Shown here: piece by piece, positions 7,436-15,271 of the stretch
Position numbering within the stretch: the stretch's first letter is position 1
Layout: each line of letters opens with the position of its first letter
NCBI GenBank assembly: GCA_035651595.1
Contig: DASRFJ010000237.1
Span: 89,409-153,408, forward strand
DNA from: JAFARZ01 sp035651595
Lineage (GTDB): Bacteria; Actinomycetota; Actinomycetes; Streptosporangiales; Streptosporangiaceae
Length of the DNA stretch: 64,000 nucleotides
Reading direction: 5' to 3'
Notes under the pieces: model-generated
Databases searched by the model: none
What the model was told of the DNA's origin: nothing
The model's input: the letters and a program-made list of their open reading frames with translations, nothing else
Translations under genes and position numbers: made by a program

Positions 7436-9100
7436 ATGCAGGACAGTCCGAGATCACGGAGAAACCGTGCCGTGCGCCGACCACTGATGGCGGCCGCGGC
7501 GGCCGTCACGCTGACGGTGCTCGCACCGCTGGTCGCGGCCATCCCGGCGGCGGCGGCCGGCACGCCGCTGCGGACCCTGGCCGAAGCGAAGGGCAAGTAC
7601 TTCGGTTCCGATATGACGGCGGACCTGCTGTCCAACTCGACGGTCACCACCCTCGACGGCCAGCAGTTCGACATGATCACGCCGGGCAACGAGATGAAGT
7701 GGGACACCACCGAGCCGTCGAACGGCACGTTCAACTTCGGCCCCGGTGACCAGATCGTCGCGTTCGCGAAGGCGCACAACGACCGGGTGCGCGGCCACAA
7801 CCTGGTCTGGCACAGCCAGCTGCCGTCCTGGGTGACCAGCCTGCCGCTGAACCAGGTACAGGCGGCGATGGAGACCCACATCACGACCGAGGTCAACCAT
7901 TACAAGGGTCAGATCTTCGCCTGGGACGTGGTGAACGAGCCGTTCAACGAGGACGGCACGCTCCGCCAGGACGTGTTCTTCAACGCGATGGGCAGCGGAT
8001 ACATCGCCGACGCGCTGCGCACCGCGCACGCCGCCGACCCGAACGCCAAGCTGTACCTGAACGACTTCAACATCGAGGGCGAGAACGCCAAGAGCAACGC
8101 GATGTTCAGCCTGGTGCAGTCGCTGAAGTCCCAGGGCGTGCCGATCGACGGTGTGGGCCTGGAGAGCCACTTCATTCTCGGTCAGGTTCCTTCGTCAATG
8201 CTGGCCAACATGCAGCGGTTTGCCGCGCTCGGCGTCCAGGTGGCCGTCACCGAACTCGACGACCGCATCCAGCTCCCCGCCTCGAGCGCCAACCTCCAGC
8301 AGCAGGCCAGCGACTTTTCCACGGTAGTCAGCGACTGCATGCAAGTGTCCGCCTGTCCGGGCGTCACCCAGTGGGCCGTCGGCGACCCCGACTCGTGGAT
8401 TCCCGGCGCGTTCTCGGGTTTCGGCGCCGCGACCATGTTCGATCAGAACTACCAGCCCAAGCCGGCCTTCACCGCGGTGCAGAACGCGCTCGGCGGCGGG
8501 GGCGGCAACACCGTCACGGTGACGAACCCCGGAGCGCAGACCGGCACGGTCGGCACCGCCGTCAGCCTGACGGTGCACGCCACCGATTCGGCGGCCGGGC
8601 AGACGCTCACCTACTCCGCGAGCGGCCTGCCGACCGGGCTGTCGATCAACTCCTCGACCGGAGTGATCTCCGGAACTCCCACCGTCGCGAACACCTTCAA
8701 CCCGACGGTGACCGCCACTGACACCACGGGCGCGGCGAATTCCGCCAGCTTCACCTGGACGATCAGCGGCGGCAACACCGGTGGCGGCAGCTGCCACATC
8801 ACCTACACCAAGTCCAGCGAGTGGGCCGGCGGCTTCGTCGTCAACGTCGTCATCGCCAACACCGGCACCAGCGCCGTCAACGGGTGGCGCCTCACCTTCA
8901 CCTTCCCCGGTGACCAGCAGATCACGAGCAACTTCAACGGCGGGTTCAGTCAGTCCGGCGAGAACGCGACGCTGACCAACGCCAGCTACAACGGCGCTAT
9001 CGCCCCAGGCGGCAGCGTCAACATCGGATTCCAGGGCACCTGGAAGAACAACGACACGAACCCGACCAGCTTCAGCCTGAACGGCAGCACCTGCACCTGA
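7436..9100 (+). CDS. Secreted GH10 endo-1,4-beta-xylanase with Ig-like and CBM2 domains
   Basis: 554 residues. It has a twin-arginine-rich N-terminus, a hydrophobic signal segment (about 20-40) and cleavage near AAAAG. The GH10 barrel spans about 45-350; the acid/base is E168 in WDVVNEP and the nucleophile E273 in VTELDDR. A glycine linker leads to a putative Ig (He_PIG-like) domain (about 365-445) and a C-terminal CBM2 cellulose-binding module with tryptophans in EWAGGF, GWRLTF and GTWKNND and terminal cysteines. It hydrolyses xylan outside the cell. ATG 7436 has GAGAGGGG six bases upstream; the in-frame ATG at 7430 touches that site and is less likely. Two operator-like palindromes upstream suggest LacI-type control shared with the GH3 operon. 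Confidence 0.95.
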   Translation: MQDSPRSRRNRAVRRPLMAAAAAVTLTVLAPLVAAIPAAAAGTPLRTLAEAKGKYFGSDMTADLLSNSTVTTLDGQQFDMITPGNEMKWDTTEPSNGTFNFGPGDQIVAFAKAHNDRVRGHNLVWHSQLPSWVTSLPLNQVQAAMETHITTEVNHYKGQIFAWDVVNEPFNEDGTLRQDVFFNAMGSGYIADALRTAHAADPNAKLYLNDFNIEGENAKSNAMFSLVQSLKSQGVPIDGVGLESHFILGQVPSSMLANMQRFAALGVQVAVTELDDRIQLPASSANLQQQASDFSTVVSDCMQVSACPGVTQWAVGDPDSWIPGAFSGFGAATMFDQNYQPKPAFTAVQNALGGGGGNTVTVTNPGAQTGTVGTAVSLTVHATDSAAGQTLTYSASGLPTGLSINSSTGVISGTPTVANTFNPTVTATDTTGAANSASFTWTISGGNTGGGSCHITYTKSSEWAGGFVVNVVIANTGTSAVNGWRLTFTFPGDQQITSNFNGGFSQSGENATLTNASYNGAIAPGGSVNIGFQGTWKNNDTNPTSFSLNGSTCT

Positions 9101-9115
9101 CCTTCCCCCGCGAGC

Positions 9116-9152
9116 CTGCTGGCGGGCGGCGCCTAGCGCGGCCCGCCAGCAG
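9116..9152 (+). terminator. Hairpin terminator after the xylanase gene
   Basis: Perfect 12-bp stem, CTGCTGGCGGGC paired with GCCCGCCAGCAG, and a 13-base loop, starting 15 bases after the stop. No U-run, as is common in actinomycetes. It also faces the 3' end of the MFS remnant. Confidence 0.7.
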
Positions 9153-9156
9153 TACG

Positions 9157-9414
9157 TTATCGGCACCGGGAAAGACCGAACAGGGCACCGGCCAGGCTGA
9201 ATCCGCCGGCCGAGATGAATGCGGTGGCTGTGTCCGTGGCCTGGAGGACGATGCCGCCGATCGCGCTGCCCGCCGCCATGCCCATGGTGACGACGGCGAA
9301 GGTCCAGGCGAATGCCTCGGTGGCGCTGGCGGCGGAGACGGCGCGCCGCACGGCGGCGCTGAGCGCGCCCAGCCAGGGCGACAGCGGGATACCCAGTAAA
9401 CCGGACCCCAGCAC
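9157..9414 (-). pseudogene. MFS transporter remnant (last helices only)
   Basis: 85 residues resembling only the C-terminal three membrane helices of a drug-efflux MFS protein (FAWTFAVVTMGMAAGSAIGGIVLQ and a final hydrophobic helix). Such proteins normally exceed 400 residues, so the N-terminal four fifths are missing. The GTG at 9414 sits one base after the MarR stop, as if an internal deletion had joined the end of an exporter gene to the MarR gene. It may still be translated by coupling to MarR, but a working transporter is implausible. Confidence 0.6.
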
Positions 9415-9415
9415 G

Positions 9416-9934
9416 TCAGCTCACCGCTGCCCGATCGACTGGGCATCCGCGCCAACGGTCACAGAGCGGCTCATCACACAAGCGGCAGAGTCGCTGCGCG
9501 CTGGCCCGGTCCGTGGTCAATCCGGTGAGCAGCCTGCTCGCCAGCCGCTCGAGTGCCGCGGCCTCTTCGGGCTCCAGCCCGTTCACCAGCCGTTCAACGG
9601 CGACCCGCCGCCGGGCTAGGACTCGCGCCGCGGCCAGCTGGCCCGATTCCGTGAGCAGGAGCGCCAGCGTCCGTCCGGGGCCAGGGTTAGCGCGGCGCAC
9701 CAGGCCGGCCGCAACCAGACGGTCAGCCAGGCGCACCGCGCCAGAGTGCGTCAGGCTCAAGGTCCGGGCGAGGGCTCCCACTGACTGGCCGGGGTAGTGA
9801 GCCAGCGTCACCAGCGCCGCCGGCTCGGACGTGGCCAGCCCATCGGCCTGCTGCGTAGCCTCCCTGATCTCGTCGGCTACGGCCAGCGCCAACGCGCCGA
9901 GCAGGTTCGCCGCCTTCGGATATGACTGGGTCAT
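9416..9934 (-). CDS. MarR family transcriptional regulator
   Basis: 172 residues with the winged-helix MarR core: a helix near AALVTLAHYPGQSVGALARTL, the recognition phrase LTHSGAVRLADRLVAAGLV, and the wing with RRANPGPGRTLALLLTESG. A cysteine-rich C-terminus (LCRLCDEPLCDRWRGC) could sense metal or oxidants; this C-x2-C-x4-C pattern occurs in some MarR proteins. The ATG at 9934 lies inside a palindrome, ATATGACTGGGTCATAT, which is a plausible autoregulatory site. The first 212 bases are overlapped in another frame by the C-terminal extension of the MFS exporter upstream. It probably controls that exporter, or formerly the MFS remnant. Confidence 0.85.
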   Translation of the reverse strand: MTQSYPKAANLLGALALAVADEIREATQQADGLATSEPAALVTLAHYPGQSVGALARTLSLTHSGAVRLADRLVAAGLVRRANPGPGRTLALLLTESGQLAAARVLARRRVAVERLVNGLEPEEAAALERLASRLLTGLTTDRASAQRLCRLCDEPLCDRWRGCPVDRAAVS

Positions 9935-11933
9935 ATCTGGCCGCTACCCGATATGACTCAGTCATAACACGGGACAGCGTGTTCAGTAGTTCGGCCAGTT
10001 CCGCGTGCTGTTCCGGCGTCCAGCCGGCGAGCAGGTCGCGCAGCCCTTCGCGGCGCGCGGTGAACAGCCGGTCCGCCGCGGCATGACCGGCGCCGGTCAG
10101 CCAGAGCAGCCCGTCCTCGTCCCGCACCGCCATCCCGGCCGCGACCAGCCGGTCCACATGCGGCCAGCCCACGGAAACGCTCATCGCGTCATGCGCGGCA
10201 AGCGACGCACTACGGACCGGGCCCCGCTTGGCGAGCCGGGTCAGCAGCAAGCACGAACCGGCCGGCAGGTCGAGTCCGGCCAGGGAGGCAAGCCGCTCAT
10301 ATCCGCGCCGCCGGATGTCCGCGCAGGCCAGCTTCGACAGCGCCGGCGCGGCACCCCGCCTCTCCCCCAGGTCCGCCGCGCCCGTGGGCCCCGCCGCGCC
10401 TGTAGGCCCCGCCGCGCGGAGCGGCACCTCGCGCAGGAACCACGCCAGGACGAACGCGATCAGCGCGATCGGCACCGCCATCAGGAATACCGGCTCGAGC
10501 GCGAGCGCGTACCCGCGGGCCACCGCGCCGTGCACATCGGCCGGCAGCGCCGTCAGCGACTTCGGGTCCGACGTGGCCGTGGCCGGACTGAACCCGGCCG
10601 GCAACCGCAGCCCGCGCAATGCCGCGGCCAGCTCCACGCCCAGCCGGCCGGCGAACACCGCGCCGAATATCGACACCCCGAACGACCCGCCGATCGTCCG
10701 GAAGAAGGTCACCCCCGACGTCGCCGCGCCGAGGTCTTCGTAGGGCACCGAGTTCTGCACGGCGATCACCAGCACCTGGATGATCAGTCCGAGCCCGAAA
10801 CCGAGCACGAAGAAGTACCCGTCCATGAGCCAGGTCGCGGTGTGCTCGTCCAGCCGTGACAGCAGGAACAAACCCGCCGCGAGCACCGCGCTGCCGACGA
10901 TCGGATACACCTTGTAGCGCCCGGTCCGCGCGATCAGCTGCCCGCTGAGAACAGACGTGATCAGCATCCCGCCCACCATCGGCAGCAGGTAAACGCCGGA
11001 CAGCGTGGCGGACACCCCGTGCACCACCTGCAAGAACAGCGGCAGGTAGGAGATGGCGCCGAACATCGCGAAGCCGGCCGCGAGCAGGATCGCGGCGCTG
11101 AGGCGGAACACCTGACCGCGGAACAGCCGCAGCGGCAGCATCGGCTCGGCGGCATGCCGCGCGGACGCCCACCAGGCGCAGATCGACACGAAGGCGCCGG
11201 CGAACAAGCCGATGACCACCGGCGAGCTCCACGGGTACGACGTACCGCCCCAGGAGGTGGCGAGTACCACGCAGGTGGCGAACGCGGCCAGCAGCACGGC
11301 GCCGAGATAGTCGATCCGATGCCGCTTGCGCACCGACGTCACCGGAAGCACGACGGTCACCACGACCAAGGCGATCGCGCCGATCGGCAGGTTGATGTAG
11401 AACACCCAGCGCCAGGACAGCGTGTCGACGAAGAAGCCGCCGAGCAGCGGTCCGATCACGGAGGCCACGCCGAAGACGGCGCCGAACGCGCCCTGGTACT
11501 TCCCCCGTTCCCGCGGCGGCACGATATCCCCGATGATCGCCTGGGCGAGTACCAGCAGTCCGCCGCCACCGGCCCCCTGCATGGCACGGAACGCGATCAG
11601 TTCGCTCATCGAGCGGGACAGGCCGGACAGCGCGGAGCCGGCGAGGAAGATGGCGATCGCGCCTACGAACAGGTACTTCCGGCCGTACTGGTCACCCAGC
11701 TTCCCCCAGACCTGGGTGGTCGCCGCCGCGGCGAGCATGTAGGCGGTCACCACCCAGGACAGGTGGTCGACACCGCCCAGATCGCTGACGATGGTGGGCA
11801 GCGCGGTCGCCACGATCGTCTGATCCAAGGCGGCCAGCAGTATGGCAAGCATCAGCGCGAGGTAGATGACAAGTACCTCGCGCTGATGCGTGCGCTCGCC
11901 GGGCGTCTGCGCGGTGCGGACCTTGGCAGTCAC
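9723..11933 (-). CDS. DHA2/EmrB-type MFS exporter with C-terminal MarR-like winged helix
   Basis: 736 codons from a GTG. Residues about 20-520 form a 14-helix drug:H+ antiporter with motif A GKLGDQYGRKYLF, the phrase LDQTIVATALPTIVSDLGG in helix 1 and AGGGGLLVLAQAIIGDIVPP in motif C. A proline/alanine linker leads to a cytoplasmic winged-helix domain (about 545-660, including LLLTRLAKRGPVRSASLA and RLVAAGMAVRDEDGLLWLT). Such fusions occur in actinomycetes. The last roughly 75 residues look random and run into the MarR gene in another frame, so the natural stop may have been lost or a base may be missing. Substrate unknown; probably exports a lipophilic drug. Confidence 0.82.
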   Translation of the reverse strand: MTAKVRTAQTPGERTHQREVLVIYLALMLAILLAALDQTIVATALPTIVSDLGGVDHLSWVVTAYMLAAAATTQVWGKLGDQYGRKYLFVGAIAIFLAGSALSGLSRSMSELIAFRAMQGAGGGGLLVLAQAIIGDIVPPRERGKYQGAFGAVFGVASVIGPLLGGFFVDTLSWRWVFYINLPIGAIALVVVTVVLPVTSVRKRHRIDYLGAVLLAAFATCVVLATSWGGTSYPWSSPVVIGLFAGAFVSICAWWASARHAAEPMLPLRLFRGQVFRLSAAILLAAGFAMFGAISYLPLFLQVVHGVSATLSGVYLLPMVGGMLITSVLSGQLIARTGRYKVYPIVGSAVLAAGLFLLSRLDEHTATWLMDGYFFVLGFGLGLIIQVLVIAVQNSVPYEDLGAATSGVTFFRTIGGSFGVSIFGAVFAGRLGVELAAALRGLRLPAGFSPATATSDPKSLTALPADVHGAVARGYALALEPVFLMAVPIALIAFVLAWFLREVPLRAAGPTGAAGPTGAADLGERRGAAPALSKLACADIRRRGYERLASLAGLDLPAGSCLLLTRLAKRGPVRSASLAAHDAMSVSVGWPHVDRLVAAGMAVRDEDGLLWLTGAGHAAADRLFTARREGLRDLLAGWTPEQHAELAELLNTLSRVMTESYRVAARYDPVISEGGEPARRVGAGRSRRDQGGYAAGRWAGHVRAGGAGDAGSLPRPVSGSPRPDLEPDALWRGAPG
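9920..9936. promoter_or_regulatory. MarR-type palindrome overlapping the MarR start codon
   Basis: ATATGAC-TGG-GTCATAT, a 7-3-7 perfect inverted repeat. Its centre is 31 bases from the sister palindrome at 9952-9966, about three helical turns. Size and symmetry fit a MarR dimer site. Confidence 0.55.
9952..9966. promoter_or_regulatory. Second MarR-type palindrome
   Basis: TATGACT-C-AGTCATA, a 7-1-7 perfect inverted repeat sharing the TATGAC half-site with the palindrome at 9920-9936. It falls in the readthrough portion of the MFS exporter ORF. Confidence 0.5.
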
Positions 11934-11960
11934 GCATCACGTCTTACCCAGCGTTGATTT

Positions 11961-11975
11961 TACTTACGCTAAGTA
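11961..11975. promoter_or_regulatory. Operator-like palindrome TACTTA-CGC-TAAGTA
   Basis: Perfect 6-3-6 inverted repeat 28 bases before the exporter GTG. Palindromes of this wording are typical of TetR-family sites in front of EmrB/QacA exporters; no TetR gene is adjacent, so the regulator may be the nearby MarR or lie elsewhere. Confidence 0.6.
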
Positions 11976-11989
11976 GCCGCAGCCTCGGA

Positions 11990-12520
11990 TCAGCTACCGG
12001 CGGTGATGTAGGACGCCTTCATCGGCACAAGGTGCCACTGGCTGTCCGGGTAGACCGCCAGATCCCTGCCGCCCACGTGGGTGTACAGCGGCATGCCGTT
12101 GTAGGCGGCCACTCCGTCGATCGACGTGAACTTGCCCGGCAACGTGTCAGCGGCGGACGGCTGCGGGTTCTGCGCCGCGACCGGCTTCCACTGGGCGGCG
12201 CAGGCACCGGTGCACGTGGCCGGCTTACCCGCGGTGTCCCCCGTATAGGTGTAAACAGGCTTGCCATCCTCGGCGAGAATCCAGCCCTTGGCCGAGTGCT
12301 GCACGAAGAAGTACACCGTGCCAGGAGGCGGTGAGGACATGTCGCCAGCGGACGCCGACGGGTTCGCCGTGTTCGTGGATACCGCGCCGGTGGTCGGCGT
12401 TGACCCTGCCGAGCCGTTGTTCGAACTCGACGATCCTCCCCCGCACGCGGTCAGCAGCAACGCAGCCGATACGAGCCCGGCAGCAGCTGCCCACCCGCTC
12501 TTGCGCATAACGTACTCCAT
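11990..12520 (-). CDS. Secreted lipoprotein with COG4315-type repeats
   Basis: 176 residues. A lipoprotein signal (MRKSGWAAAAGLVSAALLL) ends in the lipobox LTAC, followed by a serine/asparagine-rich tether and two copies of the roughly 45-residue Lipoprotein_15 repeat: GWILAEDGKPVYTYTGDT with CTGACAAQWKPV, then GVAAYNGMPLYTHVGG with DSQWHLV. The function of this family is unknown; members are anchored on the outer face of the membrane. An internal ATG five codons downstream (MRKS) is the more natural signal-peptide start than MEYVMRKS. It is monocistronic between the exporter and the esterase. Confidence 0.85.
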   Translation of the reverse strand: MEYVMRKSGWAAAAGLVSAALLLTACGGGSSSSNNGSAGSTPTTGAVSTNTANPSASAGDMSSPPPGTVYFFVQHSAKGWILAEDGKPVYTYTGDTAGKPATCTGACAAQWKPVAAQNPQPSAADTLPGKFTSIDGVAAYNGMPLYTHVGGRDLAVYPDSQWHLVPMKASYITAGS

Positions 12521-12535
12521 TCCGAGGTTGACCCC

Positions 12536-13660
12536 TTACTGATACGCCGGAAACGTACCAGAGCCGGACACCGCCGCGCGGTGTCTTAAGCCGTACTTTG
12601 CTATCCCGGAGCCGGCTACTAACTCGGTGCCGGGAGCGATCCGGCCGCAGAGCCAGGCAAGGGACATCGGATACCGGTAATCGATCCCCATGTGCCCGGC
12701 CTCGAAGAGCTCAAAGTGTATCAACTCGTCGGCCACACCCGCCTCGGACAGCGCCGACCGGAACGCCTGCGCACCCACGTCCAGGTAGTACTCATCCCGC
12801 ACGCCGGCGTCGATCCAGATTCCGCGCAGCCCGCGCAGCGCGTCCGCGTGATCCGGCACCATCCGGACCGGGTCCCAGTCCAGCCACCGCTGCCACACCG
12901 CGGGCCGCAGTTCGCCGGTGGCCGGGTCGAACGGCAGGTCCACGGTGCCGTCATCGCGGGCGGAGAAGCACGCGGAAACGCCGAGCAGCATGATCAGGTG
13001 AATGTCCTCCTCGCGGGTGAACGGCTCGCGGCCGCGGAAGTCCGACCACCACCGCCAGATATCGCCGTCGTATTTGCGCAGGTGCCGCACGGCCGCGGGA
13101 AACTCCGTGATGTAGCAGTACTCGTACAGTGCGTCGCCGGCGTGCGTGGCGAGCGCGCCGAACAGGTCGGGCCGCAGCATGGGCGTGATCATCGCGCCGA
13201 AGCCCCCGCTTGACTTTCCCATGATCGCCCGGTGCGCGGCATCGGGCAGCGTGCGGAACCGCGCGTCCACCCACGGCACCACCTCGTTACACAGGTACGA
13301 GTGGTAACGGCCAGTACCCGGCGAATCGACGAACTGGCTGCCGCCGTAGGCGGTCCACGCGTCGGCGTAGACGACCACCGCCGGGGGCGGGCCGCCGGGA
13401 CTAGCGAACATCTTGTCGGCGCGCTCGGGGAACGGCTGGCGGAACTCCGGGCGGTTGCGCCACATCGCGACGTGGCCGGTGTAGCCCTGGATCACGTACA
13501 CCGACGGGTATCCGCGGTCTGGCTCCTCGTCGTACCCGGGCGGCAGGTACACCAGTACCGGCCGGTCATGCGGGTCCCCCAGCGGGTTCCCGCGCAACAG
13601 CTCGCTGCTGATGACATGCTCCTCGATTCGGCCAGCGAGATCGGCGGACCACGGCAGCAC
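12536..13660 (-). CDS. Putative esterase (esterase D/enterochelin esterase-like alpha/beta hydrolase)
   Basis: 374 residues. The nucleophile elbow GKSSGGFGA, an acidic residue near WIDAGVRDEYYLDVGA and the histidine in FEAGHMGIDYRYP form the catalytic triad of the Esterase PF00756 family (feruloyl esterases, enterochelin esterases, S-formylglutathione hydrolase). The GTG at 13660 was chosen because AAAGGAGG lies five bases upstream; the longer open frame upstream has no ribosome site. There is no signal peptide, so it is probably cytoplasmic. The substrate is unknown; in a biomass-degrading context an acyl or feruloyl ester is conceivable. It is divergent from the DUF4239 gene. Confidence 0.85.
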   Translation of the reverse strand: MLPWSADLAGRIEEHVISSELLRGNPLGDPHDRPVLVYLPPGYDEEPDRGYPSVYVIQGYTGHVAMWRNRPEFRQPFPERADKMFASPGGPPPAVVVYADAWTAYGGSQFVDSPGTGRYHSYLCNEVVPWVDARFRTLPDAAHRAIMGKSSGGFGAMITPMLRPDLFGALATHAGDALYEYCYITEFPAAVRHLRKYDGDIWRWWSDFRGREPFTREEDIHLIMLLGVSACFSARDDGTVDLPFDPATGELRPAVWQRWLDWDPVRMVPDHADALRGLRGIWIDAGVRDEYYLDVGAQAFRSALSEAGVADELIHFELFEAGHMGIDYRYPMSLAWLCGRIAPGTELVAGSGIAKYGLRHRAAVSGSGTFPAYQ

Positions 13661-13783
13661 AGGGCCTCCTTTAACCGGACGTGCGTCCACTGCGCACACT
13701 TGCGGGTCATCCGAAAGGGCTCGACAAACACATTCCGTACACTTACCGTTACCTTGAGTCAGCAACCGGTGATAGGAGCCCGT

Positions 13784-14533
13784 ATGGACGATGTCTTGAC
13801 CGTACTACTCGCCGGCCTGCTGGGCGCGGCGGCGGCCGCCGCGCTGGGCTGGGGCATGCGACACCGTAAGGCGGAACCCGAGGACGTCACGCTCGGCTTT
13901 CTCGGGCCGTCCCTGGCCGCGCTCTATCTCCTCGTGCTCGCACTCGCGGTCGCCGCGGAGTGGGGAACGATCAGCGACGCGCACCAGGGAGCCAGCGGGG
14001 AGACATCCGCGCTGCGTCAGCTGTACTGGGCCGCTTCCGGGTTGCCCGCAGGAGCGGCGGACACGTTGCGCGAGGAGGTGCGGGTGTACGCGTCGACGGT
14101 CGTCACGCATGACTGGCCGCAGATGCAGGGCACGACGCTGGACGACAAGACACAGGACATGCTCGGCGAGATGAAGGCGACGGTGCTTGGCGTGAACCCG
14201 CCCGACGCCGCTGCCTCGGCCGCGCAGACCGACGCGCTGAACCAGCTCACCGCGCTGTCCGCGGCGCGCGCGCAGCGCGAGGACGACTCGATCACGCGGC
14301 TGCCGAGTGGCGTGCTGGCCGGCGTCATCGCCACGTCGGCGGTGGTCGCGCTGTTCCCGTTCGCGGTCGGCATCCGGCCGGTGCTGCCCAGCATCATCCT
14401 GGCGTCCATGCAGGCCGCGCTCGTGGTGATCGGGATCGTCGTGGTGTTCCAGCTCGATCACCCGTACTCGGGCCCGCTGGCGGTGCAGCCATACTCCATG
14501 CAGGCCCTGGTTCAGCAGATCGGGGCACCATGA
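13784..14533 (+). CDS. DUF4239 family membrane protein
   Basis: 249 residues. Two N-terminal membrane helices (residues 4-22 and 42-62), a soluble loop (about 65-170) with the DUF4239 phrase ETSALRQLYWAASGLP and YASTVVTHDWPQM, and two C-terminal helices (about 183-235, including QAALVVIGIVVVFQLDHPYSG). This bestrophin-like family has no assigned function. ATG 13784 follows ATAGGAG. Its stop overlaps the next ATG (ATGA), so both products are probably made together. The 123-base gap to the esterase holds the divergent promoters. Confidence 0.85.
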   Translation: MDDVLTVLLAGLLGAAAAAALGWGMRHRKAEPEDVTLGFLGPSLAALYLLVLALAVAAEWGTISDAHQGASGETSALRQLYWAASGLPAGAADTLREEVRVYASTVVTHDWPQMQGTTLDDKTQDMLGEMKATVLGVNPPDAAASAAQTDALNQLTALSAARAQREDDSITRLPSGVLAGVIATSAVVALFPFAVGIRPVLPSIILASMQAALVVIGIVVVFQLDHPYSGPLAVQPYSMQALVQQIGAP

Positions 14534-15189
14534 CCCGCGTCCGGCCGGCGTTGGCCATCCCGGCAGTGGTCTGCGGGGCAATCGTCGGTGCCGTCACTCC
14601 AGCTCTTGCCGCTACCGCCCTCGCGAACCCCAGGAACGACACGACAGCGCCGATCCTGCTGTGTTCGCCCGCGATGCTGTCGGTTCCGTTGCTCGGCGAC
14701 GACCCGTGCCAGGATCCCTGGTGGCCCCTCCCGCCGTGGCTGCTGCCACCACACCACCACGTCGCGGATTGCCCGACCGAGTCGCCTCCGCCGCCGACCT
14801 ACACCCCGCCACCGACCACCCCGCCACCGACCCGCACTCCGACGCCGGCGGCCACAACGCCGCCGCCTCCCCCGCCGCCCACGCATCGCGCTTCGCCGTC
14901 GCCCCCGCCCGTGGTCGTAACGCCGCCCGCCACGACGGTGCAGGCGGTCGCGATATCCGTGACCACGCCGGTGAACCGGACGCCTCGTCCGCATCCCAAG
15001 CCACGCCACGCCGCTACCCCCAAGCCCGCGCCGCCGGTGATACCGCACGCGGCCGCCCAGCCACCGCCCGTCCAGGTCAGGCCGGGCAGCCCCGTGTTGC
15101 CGCTCGGCGTCCTCGTCACCGTCGTGCTGACGCCCTGCGTCGCCACCGTGGTGGCCCGCCTGGGCCGGGTGATGTCCGGCCGCCGCTAG
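14530..15189 (+). CDS. Proline-rich secreted, membrane-anchored protein
   Basis: 219 residues with no recognised domain. N-terminal signal peptide (about 1-28, ending TPALA-AT), a proline/threonine-rich extended stalk (about 80-165) and a C-terminal hydrophobic helix (LPLGVLVTVVLTPCVATVV) followed by RLGRVMSGRR, a sorting-like basic tail. This is the layout of a cell-wall-spanning anchor. Coupled by ATGA to the DUF4239 gene, which is its likely partner. The N-terminal half contains a short cysteine/tryptophan segment (CQDPWWPLPPWLLPPHHH) that could bind metal. Confidence 0.6.
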   Translation: MTRVRPALAIPAVVCGAIVGAVTPALAATALANPRNDTTAPILLCSPAMLSVPLLGDDPCQDPWWPLPPWLLPPHHHVADCPTESPPPPTYTPPPTTPPPTRTPTPAATTPPPPPPPTHRASPSPPPVVVTPPATTVQAVAISVTTPVNRTPRPHPKPRHAATPKPAPPVIPHAAAQPPPVQVRPGSPVLPLGVLVTVVLTPCVATVVARLGRVMSGRR

Positions 15190-15216
15190 CCAGTCCGGCT
15201 CGCTGTCCGGAAAGCA

Positions 15217-15258
15217 CTCGGGGCGCGATCCGGAATGGCTTCCGGTCCGCGCCCCGAG
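15217..15258. terminator. Bidirectional hairpin terminator
   Basis: Long inverted repeat of 19-base arms with two mismatches and a 4-base loop, lying between the convergent ends of the proline-rich protein gene and the EXORDIUM-like gene. It can terminate both. Confidence 0.75.
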
Positions 15259-15271
15259 GCTCTAAGCCGGG

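Noticed and set aside
10005..10859. Plus-strand 284-codon frame opposite the MFS exporter
   Set aside because: Composition is that of an antisense shadow (Arg/Pro/Gln-rich), no ribosome site, no family resemblance.
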